Source of the DNA: Amblyomma americanum
Lineage: Eukaryota > Arthropoda > Arachnida > Ixodida > Ixodidae
DNA: 64,000 bases
Assembly (NCBI RefSeq): GCF_052857255.1
Contig: NC_135505.1
Location: 44,966,520-45,030,519 of the forward strand
Direction: 5' to 3'
Under the pieces are notes generated by a model that made no database searches, was not told where the DNA came from, and saw nothing but the letters and a program-made list of their open reading frames with translations. Both the position numbers and the translations under genes were made by a program. The first letter of the stretch is position 1. Each line of letters opens with the position of its first letter. Below are positions 12,291-22,617 of this stretch, piece by piece.

Positions 12291-12370
12291 AAAATAAATC
12301 TATGGCTAAATGAAGCGTTTTCAACTTTGAATTTTTGCCTCTAGCAACCAAATACGTTTATCTTTCTATA

Positions 12371-12372
<2 letters not shown>

Positions 12373-12448
<76 letters not shown>
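12373..12448. repeat. (TA)n microsatellite
   Basis: Uninterrupted TA dinucleotides, directly left of the tRNA-core inverted-repeat element. TA tracts continue between that element and the Gypsy LTR (13007-13022) and beyond the Gypsy element (18336-18416), so all probably derive from one TA-rich target. Confidence 0.95.
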
Positions 12449-12451
<3 letters not shown>

Positions 12452-12489
12452 CAGACAAGGTAAAGTAAATGAGGGGCCCGTTTGACGAA

Positions 12490-13007
12490 CTGATGAAGGG
12501 AGCTAACAGTCACCGAAACCAAGGTGCATAGGGGAACGTTATTTTTTTTATTTTTTTTATTTGTTGTGCTTATCAGTGGGGTAATATTGCTTAGGTTAAC
12601 AAATCTATTAAATAAAAATGTTTATAAAGCAGCAGTTAGATGACGTTCCACGTCACGCTCGCGGTATTACAGGACGTGCTGCGTCCGCCGCTATGGACGA
12701 GGGTGGCGCTGGTGAACACTCTCAAAGTTCGCGTACACCAAATGAACATAAATACCCACAAGAGCAGCAGATTGGACAGCCGTCACCGTAGCTCAGTTGG
12801 TAAGAGCGCCGGACGCGATATTCGGAGGTCGTGGGTTCGGATCCCACCGGCGGCATGGTTGTTTTTTCTGCTGCTTTATAAAAAATTTCATTTAATAGAT
12901 TTGTTAACCTAAGCAATATTACCCCACTGATAAGCACAACACATTAAAAAAAAATAACGTTCCCCTATGCACCTTGGTTTCGGTGACTGTTAGCTCCCTT
13001 CATCAGT
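12490..13007. mobile_element. Long-inverted-repeat element with tRNA-like core, copy 1
   Basis: Arms of about 140 bases at 12490-12633 and 12863-13007 are inverted copies with few mismatches: ACTGATGAAGGGAGCTAACA and CCAAGGTGCATAGGGGAACG near the outer ends, GCTTAGGTTAACAAATCTAT further in. The ~220-base centre holds a tRNA-like sequence and a GC-rich conserved leader. No ORF is present, so it is non-autonomous. Both ends abut (TA)n. A second copy with 70-80% similarity by eye lies at 18500-18866 and has lost the left arm. Confidence 0.7.
12783..12856 (+). pseudogene. tRNA-like sequence in the inverted-repeat element (pseudo-tRNA)
   Basis: An A box (TAGCTCAGTTGG) and B box (GGTTCGGATCC) with a plausible anticodon stem CCGGA/TTCGG are present, but the loop lacks U33 and the acceptor stem is irregular. 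The paralogue at 18652-18722 is similarly altered. It is a tRNA-derived Pol III-promoter-like module, not a functional tRNA gene. Confidence 0.6.
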
Positions 13008-13024
13008 ATATATATATATATACT

Positions 13025-13185
13025 TGAGAGGGGGTTTAATAGCTCAGGCACCACTAGAACCAGGAAGGCAGAACCAGGCGCAGAACGAGGCCTTCTAGGC
13101 GTCCGCGGTTATTCTAGAGCCCGGCAGCAGCACGCGCCCAGCGATAGCACTGCCGCTACCTCGTTGTCACATCTTCGTCTTTACA
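13025..13185 (-). repeat. 3' LTR of Gypsy element 1
   Basis: 161 bases in element orientation TGTAAAGACG to TCTCA. It matches the 5' LTR at 18208-18334 throughout except for a 34-base segment (around 13085-13125) absent from the other copy and a few substitutions. Ends may shift by 1-3 bases because flanking bases agree by chance. Confidence 0.85.
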
Positions 13186-13221
13186 ATGGCCCCCGGGGAT
13201 GAAAGGAGCCATCCTGGCGAC

Positions 13222-16200
13222 TCAAGGCGTAGTGCAGATCAAGGGGTCACGGTAAGGCTTGAGGCGATTGACATGCACCGTTTCACGGCCACGACGGCGA
13301 AGGTCAGAGGAGGGTGTCAGTGGTTCGGCGACATAGTTCACAGGGGAAGGTTGAGAAAGAACATGGTAAGGGCCTTGATATTTGGCTTGGAATTTGGACG
13401 ACAGGCCAGGAGAGCCAGCAGGGATCCAGAGCCAGACAAGTGAGCCGGGGGAAAGGGGTACGTGAGTTTGACTACCAGAATCCCGACGCTCTTTTTGTCG
13501 ATTCTGGTCAGCGGACGTGAGGGAACGGGCGAGCTGGCGGCATTCCTTGGCATACTTGGCAATTTCAGAAGCAGTTGCGCAGTCAGATGCATCAAGATGG
13601 TAGGGAAGAATGGTGTCAAGCATGCTTGTAGGTTCGCGGCCGTAAAGAAGAAAGAACGGAGAATAGCCTGTGGTGGACTAGACGGCGGTATTATATGCGT
13701 AGGTGACGAACGGAAGAACGAGGTCCCAGTTGGAATGGTCGTGACTGATATACATGGTGAGCATGTCACCGAGTGTCCGGTTAAACCGTTAGATGAGGCC
13801 GTTGGTCTGAGGATGGTACACTGTGCAGGTTCTGTGAACAATGCGGCACTCTTGCAGAAGCGCCTGGACAACCTCGGATAAAAACACACGGCCGCGGTCG
13901 CTCAGAAGCTCACGAGGGGCGCCGTGGCGGAGAATGAACTGGCGGAGAATGAGAAGGCCACGTCTCGCGCTGTAGCCGCCGGAAGAGCCGCCGTTTCAGC
14001 ATAGCGCGTGAGATGGTCTATGGTGACTATAACCCAACGGTGACCTGAAGGGGTAGAGGGCAGGGGCCCGTAAAGGTCGATGCCGACGCGATCAAAGGGA
14101 CGGGCAGGGCAAGGTAATGGCTGCGATGGGCCAGAAAGGCGCTGTGACGGAGACTTTCGGCGTTGGCACGCAATGCATGAGTGAATGTACTTGCGTAAAA
14201 AGCTGTACATTCCGCGCCAGTAGTACCGGTGCCGAAGTCGAGTGTAGGTTTTCAAAACACCAGCATGAGCAGTCTGGGGGTCGGCATGGACAGAGGCGCA
14301 GACTTCAGCTCGTAGTTGGCGAGGGATGACGAGGAGCCATTTTCGACCGTCGGGCTTGTAATTGCGACGGTAGAGGAGACCGTCATGCACAGTGAACTGG
14401 TGGGCTTGTCGCCGAAGTGAGCGAGAGGCAGCTGCCGTAGGGGGCCCAGACAGATGGTGCACGAGAGATGAAATCCAGGGGTCCTTGCGCTGTTCCACTA
14501 GCATGTTTACCGGGCGCAACGAGGACAGCTGGGAGTCAATGCTCGAGATGGTCGCAGCGTCGGAAGGCAGCGGAGACTGGGAGAGGGCGTCAGCGTCAGA
14601 GTGCTTACGGCCAGAGCGATAGACGACTCGAATGTCGTACTCCTGGAGGCGCAGAGCCCAGCGGCCAAGGCGACCCGATGGATCCTTCAAAGATGACAGC
14701 CAGCACAAAGCGTGATGATCGGTTACTACGTCGAAGGGGTGGCCGTAGAGGTATGGTCAGAATTTGGTTATCGCCCACAAAATGGCCAAGCATTCTTTTT
14801 CTGTGACGGAGTAATTGATCTCGGCCTTGGACAGCGTGCGGCTCGCATAGGCGACAACGTATTCTGGAAATCCAGGTATTCGCTGGGCGAGCACAGCACC
14901 AATGCCCACGCCGCTAGCATCCGTGTGTACTTCTGTCGGGACGTTAGGGTCGTAATGGCGAAGGATGGGAGGTGAAGTAAGGAGTCGACGTAGGGTAACA
15001 AAAGCTTCATCGCACTCAGACGACCATGACGACAAGGAGTTCTGGGCTTGAAGCCGCGTCAAAGGCGAAATGATTGTAGCGAAAGTTCGGATGAAGCGCC
15101 GAAAGTAGGAACAGAGGCCAATGAAACTCCGCAGTTCTTTGAGAGTAGAGGGCTTTGGAAAGTCGGCAACAGCGCGAAGCTTTGCCGGATCCGGAAGGAT
15201 GCCCGCTTTAAATACGACATGGCCGAGTACGGTCAGTTGGCGAGCGCCGAAGTGGCATTTCTTCAAATTTAGTTGCAGGCCGGCGGCGGTGAGGCCGGTC
15301 AACACTTGGCGCAGACGAGTCAGATGCGTGGAGAAGTCGGCCGAGAAAACAACGATGTCGTCGAGGTAGCGAATACACGTCTTCCAGCGCAAGCCGCGCA
15401 AGACGTTATCCATCATGCGTTCGAATGTTGCGGGGGCATTGCAAAGACCTCTTCCACGCTGCTCTCCTTCAGTCTTTATCTCCCAAATTCCCCTCCCTAC
15501 TCAGAGTAGCATGCCAGCGATAGTGAAACGCCGGCTAAATTCGCTTTTTCTGCATTAAAGAGTCTCTCTCTCTCCAAATGGCATGACGTTAAATTCGTTA
15601 GTCCGTCGGGCGTGACGAAAACAGTTTTTTCACGATCGCATATGGACATGGGGATTTGCCAGTATCCAGAACGCAGATCCAGGGACGAAAAGAATTCCGC
15701 ACCTTGCAGACAATCGAGGGCGTCATCGATGCGTGGTCGAGGATAAACGTCTTTCCTAGTTATTGTGTTTAGGCGGCGATAATCCACACAGAATCTTATG
15801 GAGCCATCTTTCTTTCGAACCAGCACGACCGGGGATGACCAAGGGCTGTGCGACGGCTGTATAATCCCACGCTCGAGCATGTCGTGCACTTGCTCGTTGA
15901 GGACTCGACGCTCTGTCGCTGACACGCGATATGGGTGCTGTCGCAGAGGTGGATGGGAGCCGGTATCGATGGTATGGTGGACATGTGAAGAACGCCCGAG
16001 GGGAGACTGGCACGCGTCAAACGATGAACGAAATTGGTGCAACAGGTGGAACAGCTGGTCACGGTAGGGAGAAGTGAGATCTTGATCAATGGCGCTATAC
16101 AGAATGTCAGAGGGCGGTGGGGGTGACAGGGGAACAGGAGTAAGAGAGTCCAGCGATGGCGGGAGAGCAGTTTCTCGGTCGTCGTCAAGTTGCAGAAGTT

Positions 16201-17151
16201 CAGCCGGTTCGACGCACCCAAGGCATTCACTATGAATCAGGGTCACAGGAGATGAGAGAGGGTTGCTGAAGAGCATGGCTGTCGTTGCGGAAGTCACCGT
16301 GAGGACAGCGAAGGGTAGCGGCATGTTCTTGCGGCGAAGAAATAACTCCGAGGGGGTAAAGAGTACAGCTACAACATGTTGGTTGCGTGGTGAGGCGCAC
16401 GAGAGGGATACAAGGACAGAGGAATTTGCCGGGAGCTCGACATCGTGAGACAGGTGTACTTTGGCCGGATATTCAGGATACGGTGCGGCCGGGTAGGCGT
16501 TGGGCACGGCAGAGAAAGTAATTTCGGCGCGGGCACAATCGACGACGGCGGAGTGCTCAGAAAGGAAGTCCATCCTAGAATTACGTCATGGGAGCAAGAG
16601 GAGAGGATCAGGAATTGAATTATGTACAAGACGTCTTGAATAACGACTCGCGCGGTGCAGGTTGCGAGTGGCTCGACCTGTTCGGCGGTAGAAGTGCGAA
16701 GAGAAGCTCCCGAAAATGGCGTCATGACTTTCTTCAGTTTTCGACAAAATTTCGCGTCCATAATTGAGACAGCAGCTCCGGTGTCCACGAGAGCACAGGT
16801 TGCAAAACCTTCGACAAAAACATCAATAACGTTTGTTGCTGAGAGCAGAGGCCTTGTAGAGTTCCCAGGGGACGCAGCTCTTGCCTCGGGAACTGCGCTC
16901 ATTAGTTTTCCGCAGCGGAAGGGCTGGCCTGACGGCGCATAGGAGATAGGGAACGGCGCCGCGGAGAAGAGGAACGATGAGAGGTGGCAGCCTGGCGTTT
17001 GGTGGAGAAGGCAGGAGGCAATGCGTCCGCTTTCACGCGGGGCGGCTGTATGTAAGACCCATACGCAGATGGTGGCAGGACGTCCGCAGGCGAAGAAGGA
17101 CGTCTGCGGCAGTAGCGGGCTACATGGCCGGCGAAGCCGCAGGCAAAGCAA
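13222..17151 (-). pseudogene. pol: Gypsy element 1 pol: protease-RT-RNase H-integrase
   Basis: Protease at about 17000-16570 has the active site LVDTGAAVSIMD. A one-base loss near 16574 (GMDFLS) shifts the frame. RT begins about 15910 with VVLVRKKDGSIRFCVDYRRL and FSSLDLRSGYWQIPM, is broken by a 124-base insertion, and resumes at 15416 with YLDDIVVFS. RNase H has [13 protein letters not shown] near 14940. Integrase starts near 14300 with the zinc-binding [10 protein letters not shown] and CIACQRRK and [10 protein letters not shown] (first catalytic Asp). A frameshift near 13960 precedes [12 protein letters not shown] (second Asp). The catalytic Glu codon in NGLxERFNRT is a TAA stop (13791-13789), and another stop is at 13680-13678. 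The C-terminal tail ends near 13222 (RETVHVNRLKPYRDP). Confidence 0.9.
15450..15573. repeat. ~124-base insertion in the RT of Gypsy element 1
   Basis: The RT reads NVMPF up to 15574 and [12 protein letters not shown] from 15449; the codons would join directly without the insert. The inserted sequence is bounded by AG-rich/CT-rich ends (GAGAGAGAGACTC in element orientation) and contains no ORF. It resembles a short tick repeat (SINE or MITE) but no terminal repeats are certain. Confidence 0.75.
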
Positions 17152-18206
17152 ATAGGCCTATTGTCGCGAGTACGCCACAAACGACCGTAGTGCGAGACTG
17201 CCAACGTGAAGCGAGGCGACGGTTGTGCCACCTGAGCCCGATACGAGAAATCAGGCGGGGGCGTCGAAGGTGGCGGCGCTTGAGTGGCGTGTTGAAAAAG
17301 GCTCAAGGGATGGGATGGTGGTCTGGCAAGAACGGCGGCGTACGTAAGAGGGGCAGCCACAGGTTGCTGGGGCAGGGGTGGCAGGGCCGCCGAGACTTGG
17401 GCTCGGATCTTCTGCTGAAGGCTGGGAGACAGCGCTGGCGGGGGGTTCCGAACTCCAGCGATGAGCGCTAGTTGGCGTGCGATCTCCTCTCGAATGAACT
17501 TCTGAATGTCATGCCTGAGCTGCTGCCCTCCTGCGGTCTCGACATCAGCGGACAGGACGTCGGCAGGCTGTACAGTGCGACGAGTGAGGACGCGTTGCTT
17601 GCGGAGCTCCTCGTAGCTCTGGCACAAGCTGATGACGGAAGCCACGGTGGCCGGCTGCTTGGCTAGAAGCATTTGGAACGCATCTTCATCGATACCCTTC
17701 ATGATATTTTGGATCTTATCAGCCTCGGTCATATCGCTGTTCACGCGCTTGCAAAGATCCACCACGTCCTCAATATAACTAGTAAATGTCTCGCCAGGCT
17801 GCTGAGCCCGTTCGCGTAAGCGCTGTTCGGCACGAAGTTTGCGCACGCCAGGACGGCCAAATACCTCAGTGAAGCTGGTCTTGAACGTGGACCATGTGGC
17901 GATATCGGCTTCGTGGTTACGGAACCAGAGGTTGGCGACATCAGCCAGGTAAAAGATGACGTTGTTTAGTTTCATGGCGTCGTCCCAGCGGTTGTGCGTG
18001 CTGACCCGCTCGTAGGAAGCCAGCCAGTCCTCGACATCAGAGTCGCCCAGCCGAGTGAAGACAGCCGGGTCCCGTTGTCGAGGTGTGCCGGAGCAGACAA
18101 GCGGAGCAGCCGGTGGCTGGGGAGCCAGGGGGGCGTTATTCGGCATTGCTGACGTTACAGTGCCGCTGCGGAGCTCCAGGACGGGATCAGGAGCAACCTC
18201 CACCAC
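16902..18206 (-). CDS. gag: Gag polyprotein of Gypsy element 1
   Basis: An open 434-codon frame. The region around residues 50-200 is the capsid-type domain (LGDSDVEDWLASYERVS, FKTSFTEVFGRPGVRKLRAE, GETFTSYIEDVVDLCKRVN). A Pro/Ala-rich spacer follows, then one CCHC zinc knuckle (CFACGFAGHVARYC, about residue 355) and an Arg/Ser-rich tail. Gag forms the particle and binds the element RNA. The open frame begins at a GTG at the LTR/primer-binding-site boundary; the first ATG (MPNNAPL) about 20 codons on is the more likely start. The 3' end overlaps the protease frame, implying a frameshift to make Gag-Pol. This ORF alone in the element is intact. Confidence 0.85.
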   Translation of the reverse strand: MVEVAPDPVLELRSGTVTSAMPNNAPLAPQPPAAPLVCSGTPRQRDPAVFTRLGDSDVEDWLASYERVSTHNRWDDAMKLNNVIFYLADVANLWFRNHEADIATWSTFKTSFTEVFGRPGVRKLRAEQRLRERAQQPGETFTSYIEDVVDLCKRVNSDMTEADKIQNIMKGIDEDAFQMLLAKQPATVASVISLCQSYEELRKQRVLTRRTVQPADVLSADVETAGGQQLRHDIQKFIREEIARQLALIAGVRNPPPALSPSLQQKIRAQVSAALPPLPQQPVAAPLTYAAVLARPPSHPLSLFQHATQAPPPSTPPPDFSYRAQVAQPSPRFTLAVSHYGRLWRTRDNRPICFACGFAGHVARYCRRRPSSPADVLPPSAYGSYIQPPRVKADALPPAFSTKRQAATSHRSSSPRRRSLSPMRRQASPSAAEN

Positions 18207-18207
18207 T

Positions 18208-18331
18208 TGAAAGGGGGTTTAATAGCTCAGGCACCACCAGAACCAGGAAGGCAGAACCAGGGGCAGAATGGGGCAGCCGCACGCGCTCAGCGATAGCACT
18301 GCCGCTACCTCGTTGTCACACCTTCGTCTTT

Positions 18332-18334
<3 letters not shown>
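18208..18334 (-). repeat. 5' LTR of Gypsy element 1
   Basis: 127 bases, TGTAAAGACG to TTTCA in element orientation, lacking the 34-base segment of the 3' LTR. It is followed by the primer-binding-site-like TGGTGGAGG and the gag frame. Confidence 0.85.

Positions 18335-18335
<1 letters not shown>

Positions 18336-18416
<81 letters not shown>
18336..18416. repeat. (TA)n microsatellite
   Basis: Pure TA tract directly outside the 5' LTR of Gypsy element 1; the distal part of the interrupted TA target. Confidence 0.95.
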
Positions 18417-18419
<3 letters not shown>

Positions 18420-18499
18420 TACATATATTTACAGAATCTCGGTTCCGGCAGCCTTGATGCCACAGGTAGCATAAGAGGGTTCTCGCACAATTTCCGCCC

Positions 18500-18866
18500 T
18501 CGCCGTTAGATGCTGTTCCGCATCACACTCGCGGTAACACAGGACGTGCTACGTCCGCCGCTATGACGAGGGTGGCGCAGGTGAACACTCTCAAGGTTCG
18601 CTTACACGTAATAAACATAAATAGCCACGAGAGCAGCAGACCGGGCAGCCGTCTCCGTAGCTGAGTTGGTAGAATACCGGACGCGGCATTCGGAGGTCGT
18701 GGGTTCGGATCCCACCTGCGGCATGTTTGTTTTTCTGCTGCTTTAAAGCAATGTTCCTTAAGCAACCCATTAAAGGAAGTACTATGCTCCCACTAATCAG
18801 CACTACAAATAACTAATATTCCCCTATGCACCTTGGTTTCGGTTACTGTTGTCTTCCTTCATAACT
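18500..18866 (+). mobile_element. tRNA-core inverted-repeat element, copy 2 (left arm lost)
   Basis: Matches copy 1 from the GC-rich leader (ACAGGACGTGCT, GACGAGGGTGGCGC) through the tRNA-like A and B boxes (18655-18722) and the right arm ending CCTATGCACCTTGGTTTCGG. The left arm is missing or replaced by unrelated sequence. The right end adjoins a (TG)n tract rather than (TA)n. Confidence 0.7.
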
Positions 18867-19064
18867 GTGTGTGTGTGTGTGCGTGCGTGCGTGCGTGTGC
18901 TTGTGCGCGTGTGAGCGTGTGTGCGTGTGCGCGTGCGTGTGCGCGTGTGTTCTTGCGTGTGCGCGTGCGTGTGCGTGTGTGCGTGTGTGTGCGTGTGCGT
19001 GCGTGTGCGTGCGTGTGCGTGCGTGTGTGTTTGTGTGTGTGTGCGTGTGCGCGCGCGTGTGTGT
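18866..19064. repeat. (TG)n/(GC)-interrupted microsatellite
   Basis: About 200 bases of TG with GC interruptions, potential Z-DNA. Long repeat-encoded ORFs (Val/Cys/Arg and Thr/His/Ala) over it are artefacts. Confidence 0.95.
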
Positions 19065-20190
19065 GTTGCGTATTGAAGCCTCAGCAAGAATTGCGTTCCT
19101 TAAGAGACAACACCTTCGTGGCGTAGTTCGTCCTTTATTTGAGCTACTAGTGTTAGAAAGGATAAGCCTAGATGATTATGTCGAGGAAAAGACCGATAAA
19201 ATCAGAAGTTCAAGAGTTTGAACCCGAAAGAAACTCCGGGATCTTGATAAGATATAGGTCTTCGAGGTCTCTGGTGAGCATTCATTTCTTCGGGCCACAA
19301 GGGCTGAAAGGCAGGTTGGTCTTGCTTTGGAAATATCGGAAATTCAAATGCACGTTTCATGTGCAGCAATGCATCTGGCATTCTTGATGATTTGTCTGAC
19401 TATTATCGAAGCTTCTTGGGGGTTGTGGGAGCAAAAATAGGAGATAAGATAGCGGTAGCTTACCCGAAGTCTTTCCTGGATTTGAAGATGAGAAGCAATG
19501 CGTTTTGAAGGGACCTATTTCGACGAAATAAATTTGTCATTGCCGACTGGTAGAATTACAAATGTCCTGGCCCCCATGGTTCTTCTAGCGAGTTCTATAC
19601 AGTTTCTCTTTGCCTCGCTGCCTATTTTGTTGCAGATTTTTCAGGCATCTTATGATGATGTTTTTTTTTCTGTCGAAGCACAGATACTAATCAGTTCTAA
19701 ACAAGTGAAGGATATCGTCCAATTTTCTTATAATAAAAACTTTCGCTAAGAATCTTTGTGGTCGTCTGCGTCTACTTGTAGCTATTATGCTCGCATCAGG
19801 TCTGCTGTATCAGGCGCTGAAGAATCCATATACAAATTCATATTTTACGTTCGGTCTTGCAGATGTTATGCGATTAGACTGGCCAATCAGCTCTGTTTAA
19901 GACAAAGGTTTTAAACGCATCTGACGAATTTCGGCACGCTTTATTTGCAATTTTGTAGCATGTAAATAGCGACGCCATTTTGCCCGGGAGCATAATACTC
20001 GATGCCATGAAAGAACAGCACGCCATAAACCAGCATGCGTAAAAGCAGCACACGCAGAAGGCGTTAGTGAGGTGATGAGCTGTAAGACTTCCTTTCTCAT
20101 GGTGAGTAAGTGATTCAAGCATCGTGAACTTCTGGCATTGTTAACGTCAAGAATAGCAGCGACGTGAGAAACGTTCCCCGGTGCAGAACC
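19065..20190. other. No recognised gene
   Basis: No motifs, splice-bounded exons or repeat matches seen between the TG tract and the TRIM. Confidence 0.35.
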
Positions 20191-20195
20191 CATAT

Positions 20196-20979
20196 TGTCA
20201 TGAACTAGAAAACGACAAAGTGGGCAGTGGCGCGGCACGGAGCGCTCGCACAAGGCCTACCGCCATAAAATCATTCCATCGCCACCGGTCATGTAGTCCT
20301 GCTTTCACCTACTTGCCGTCACGTAACATTTGGAGTGAGGTGCGGAGTTCATCCCCATCTTGGTCCTGGAGCTGCGGCGTCCTGCGTGTGCCGAGGTCAA
20401 CGGTCGTGTGTTCCTGTCCGGACCGGCAGGCAGTGCCCCAGCCCACCAGACCAGAACCGACCACGCCATTCACCCAAGTCCCGTCCCTCGCCCCGACCAG
20501 AAGACACGACAACATGACGACGCCGCCGCAACTCAATCCTACGACCCCATCGACCCTACAGAAGCCGCCAACATATTCGAACAAAGCCCCTGCCTATGCC
20601 GTTCTGTGAGTTCTTGGGCCTTTGCTTTCGGCTAAAGGTGACCTACGCATGGCCCGGAAGCTTCCTGGACCTGCGCTTATCTGATCGTGATCTGCTCATC
20701 GCTTTCATCGTAACGGCAAGCCCTGCATCTTCTTCTCCTCTGTATTCATCTCTCCTGTCACGCCCATCGTCACGTCCTTCGTTTCGTCTTCACGGCTGTT
20801 CTTCTAGTTCGCGCGATCGGGACGATCACTCGGCAGCCCCGGGTAGTGTCATGGACTAGAAAACGACAAAATGGGCAGTGGCGCGGCACGGAGCGCTCGC
20901 GTTAGGCCCACCGCCATTAAATGATTCCATCGCCATCTTTCAGGTAGTCCTGCTTTCACCTGCTTGCCGTCACGTAACA
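20196..20979 (+). mobile_element. TRIM-like non-autonomous LTR retrotransposon
   Basis: Two 133-base direct repeats, 20196-20328 and 20847-20979, both start TGTCATG and end GTCACGTAACA, and differ at roughly 13 positions by eye. The element is flanked by ATAT on both sides (20192-20195 and 20980-20983), a 4-base target duplication. The 518-base interior has no gag or pol. Right after the left LTR comes TTTGGAGTGAGGTG, a candidate primer-binding site, and shortly after GGTCCTGGAGCTGCG, which resembles the leader/start of gag in Gypsy element 1 (GTCCTGGAGCTCCG). This suggests derivation from a related Gypsy element. Orientation is inferred from that leader. Confidence 0.82.
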
Positions 20980-20983
20980 ATAT

Positions 20984-22127
20984 CTCTTGTGCGGAAACAA
21001 GAACTCCCAGTGCCAGGGAAGTAATATTGGTGGTAAAAAAGAAGGGGTAAAATGGAAAGCGCTGCTGTCGCACTCGTCCGTTTGGCTCAGCCCTAGTCTC
21101 ACGAGTTTTTCGTAAGTACTGTGCAAACGCAAGTTAAACGAATGATGAAATCATAATGTTTAAGCATGCACCAAAAGAGTCCAATTAGTGATGCAATTCC
21201 TCGTTACAAAATAACCTGAAATTATTTTATCCAGACAAGGATGTACAACGATCGTACGCCGCTAATATTCGTATCGGTCGGGTGGGACGTTTGTGTGTAA
21301 TTTGCGTAATATTTAAGAAAATATTCTTCTGAACTATCCCCCAAGAACGAATTTGTCGCTACAATCATCGTTTTACGTATACTGGTTAGAACTGATTCCT
21401 TCTTACACTGGCAAAGTTTACGGTTGCTCAATGTCAGCTTCTCTTTCTTGTCGCCATTGCTACCTTTTTCTGAGCAGTCTGCGTATCACTGACTACACAA
21501 TGACAAAACCAGCCATCTTTAATATGAACTGATGATGCCTATAAGCAAAGGTTCGTGATTGCGATGTAGAGGTTGAAAAATGCTACTATTTATTTGTCTG
21601 TGTAGAGTAAGGAATCTTCTATTGTAAATCGCCACCGTGCGCCTACTCATTCAAGCTATCGTGTTTTTTCAGAAAAAGAATGTCTTTACTGCAAAATATT
21701 TCAGGTGGGCGCAGCAGTATTTTCCGGCACACACCATGCGTCTCGAAATTTTCTCACCGGCAGGATCTTGGGACTTGCTTGCTCATCTGAAGACGAAAAT
21801 TTTGCACTACGGTTTATAAAAATTGTTATCGAAGTGCAATAACAAGAAGATATAGTACTAATGAATGAGGTGTCCTCTGATCGTACTTGTACACCACTGC
21901 CCTCTAAATAGCGATGCGCAAGCATGTGATGAACCAATCGATGACCTGATTAACATCTTCACCTTCGCTGTCAATAAAGTGGCTCTCTCAATTGTTCCCA
22001 GCGAAGAATGATATATTCCAGTCCGGTAGGTAGCGAACGAAGCTGGCTCGTGTTTTTCATTTGTACACCATTTTGCGTCTCTTGAGAGCTACCCTTTTGA
22101 TAAAAATACCATGCTTGTTTGGCTTAT
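20984..22127. other. No recognised gene
   Basis: Small ORFs only, no motifs recognised. Confidence 0.35.
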
Positions 22128-22232
22128 GCTGGTTTAACGTTCCAAAGCGACTCACGCTGTTAGGGATACCGTAATTAAGGGCTGCGGAAATTTCGATCAC
22201 CTGGGGTTCTTTAACGTGCCCTGACATCGCAT
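22128..22232 (-). mobile_element. SINE fragment (3' body of tRNA-derived SINE family 1)
   Basis: On the minus strand: TGCGATGTCAGGGCACGTTA, AAGAACCCCAGGTGATCGAAA, then GAGTCGCTTTGGAACGTTAAA. The same body is present in the fuller copy at 56009-56264. The tRNA head is absent. Confidence 0.7.
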
Positions 22233-22617
22233 TCACATGCTTGTTATCACAAGACGCCAAACAATTAATGCAACTGGTATTGATAATAAGCATTGGCGCA
22301 ACTTTAAACCAGTATAAACAGCTAACTTTTGGGTTCGTGTTTTCTTCTTTGTAATGTGCCGTAAGGCAAATTTATACACGGGTTACGATGTGGTATCCTC
22401 CCACAGCCGCTAAATAATTTTTATTCGAATATCTTTCTCGTGCTGTTTCGCTTTCGGTTTCAACAGCCAACCATTGACTGTGACGTCGAAAAGAGGTTAC
22501 AGATCACGTGAGGCACTAAAACTACAATATAAGCGATGCTTCTACATTTGTTGTCATTCCGGCTCTTGACGAAGGTTGGCTTCAGCGCTGTATTGAATTG
22601 AGACCATGAAGAAGCGA

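Larger units (their letters stand above)
10545..12345 (+). mobile_element. PLE fragment 3: thumb, GIY-YIG endonuclease and long 3' region
   Basis: From about 10545 the frame reads NLVLTFTSNPPNVNKILRKH, then RRPKNIKNILVHSKT, the paired cysteines RPCGKSRCQVCKH near 10770, one in-frame TAA near 10852, and the GIY-YIG nuclease YLLECSVCSMQYIGQTVN to INESPGVLSSI ending about 11190. The conserved Arg (RIRFINHR) and Glu (REREQRES) of the nuclease are present. Downstream lie ~1.1 kb of untranslated 3' sequence, including a tandem duplication and a hammerhead-like hairpin, ending near the (TA)n at 12373. RT palm and fingers are missing, so the copy is 5' truncated, as is usual for PLEs. Confidence 0.8.
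13024..18336 (-). mobile_element. Ty3/Gypsy LTR retrotransposon 1, nearly complete but inactive
   Basis: Both LTRs, gag with zinc knuckle, protease, reverse transcriptase, RNase H and integrase are recognisable in the order gag-PR-RT-RH-IN, which defines the Gypsy group. The element reads right to left. The sequence next to the 5' LTR begins TGGTGGAGG, a plausible tRNA primer-binding site. It sits in a TA microsatellite, so a 4-base ATAT target duplication is compatible but cannot be distinguished from the repeat. The lesions are given under pol. Confidence 0.92.

Noticed and set aside
11780..12344. 170-codon minus and 149-codon plus ORFs in the PLE 3' region
   Set aside because: They overlap each other in a region explained as PLE 3' sequence, have low-complexity Lys/Arg or Phe content and no motif.
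12490..12530. CTGATGA...GAAAC hammerhead-like core in the arms of the tRNA-core inverted-repeat element
   Set aside because: The segment between the two boxes cannot form stem II (bases next to the boxes do not pair), so the match to the ribozyme core is probably chance.
12783..12856. Functional tRNA gene
   Set aside because: No U33, irregular acceptor stem, and it lies in a repeat with a second equally altered copy; a SINE-type pseudo-tRNA explains it.
13186..17471. Many plus-strand ORFs opposite Gypsy element 1
   Set aside because: They are antisense shadows of gag and pol, created by codon bias of the real minus-strand frames.
18083..19221. Long ORFs over the TA and TG tracts (Tyr-Ile repeats, Val-Cys-Arg and Thr-His repeats)
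   Set aside because: They are translations of dinucleotide repeats in several frames on both strands.
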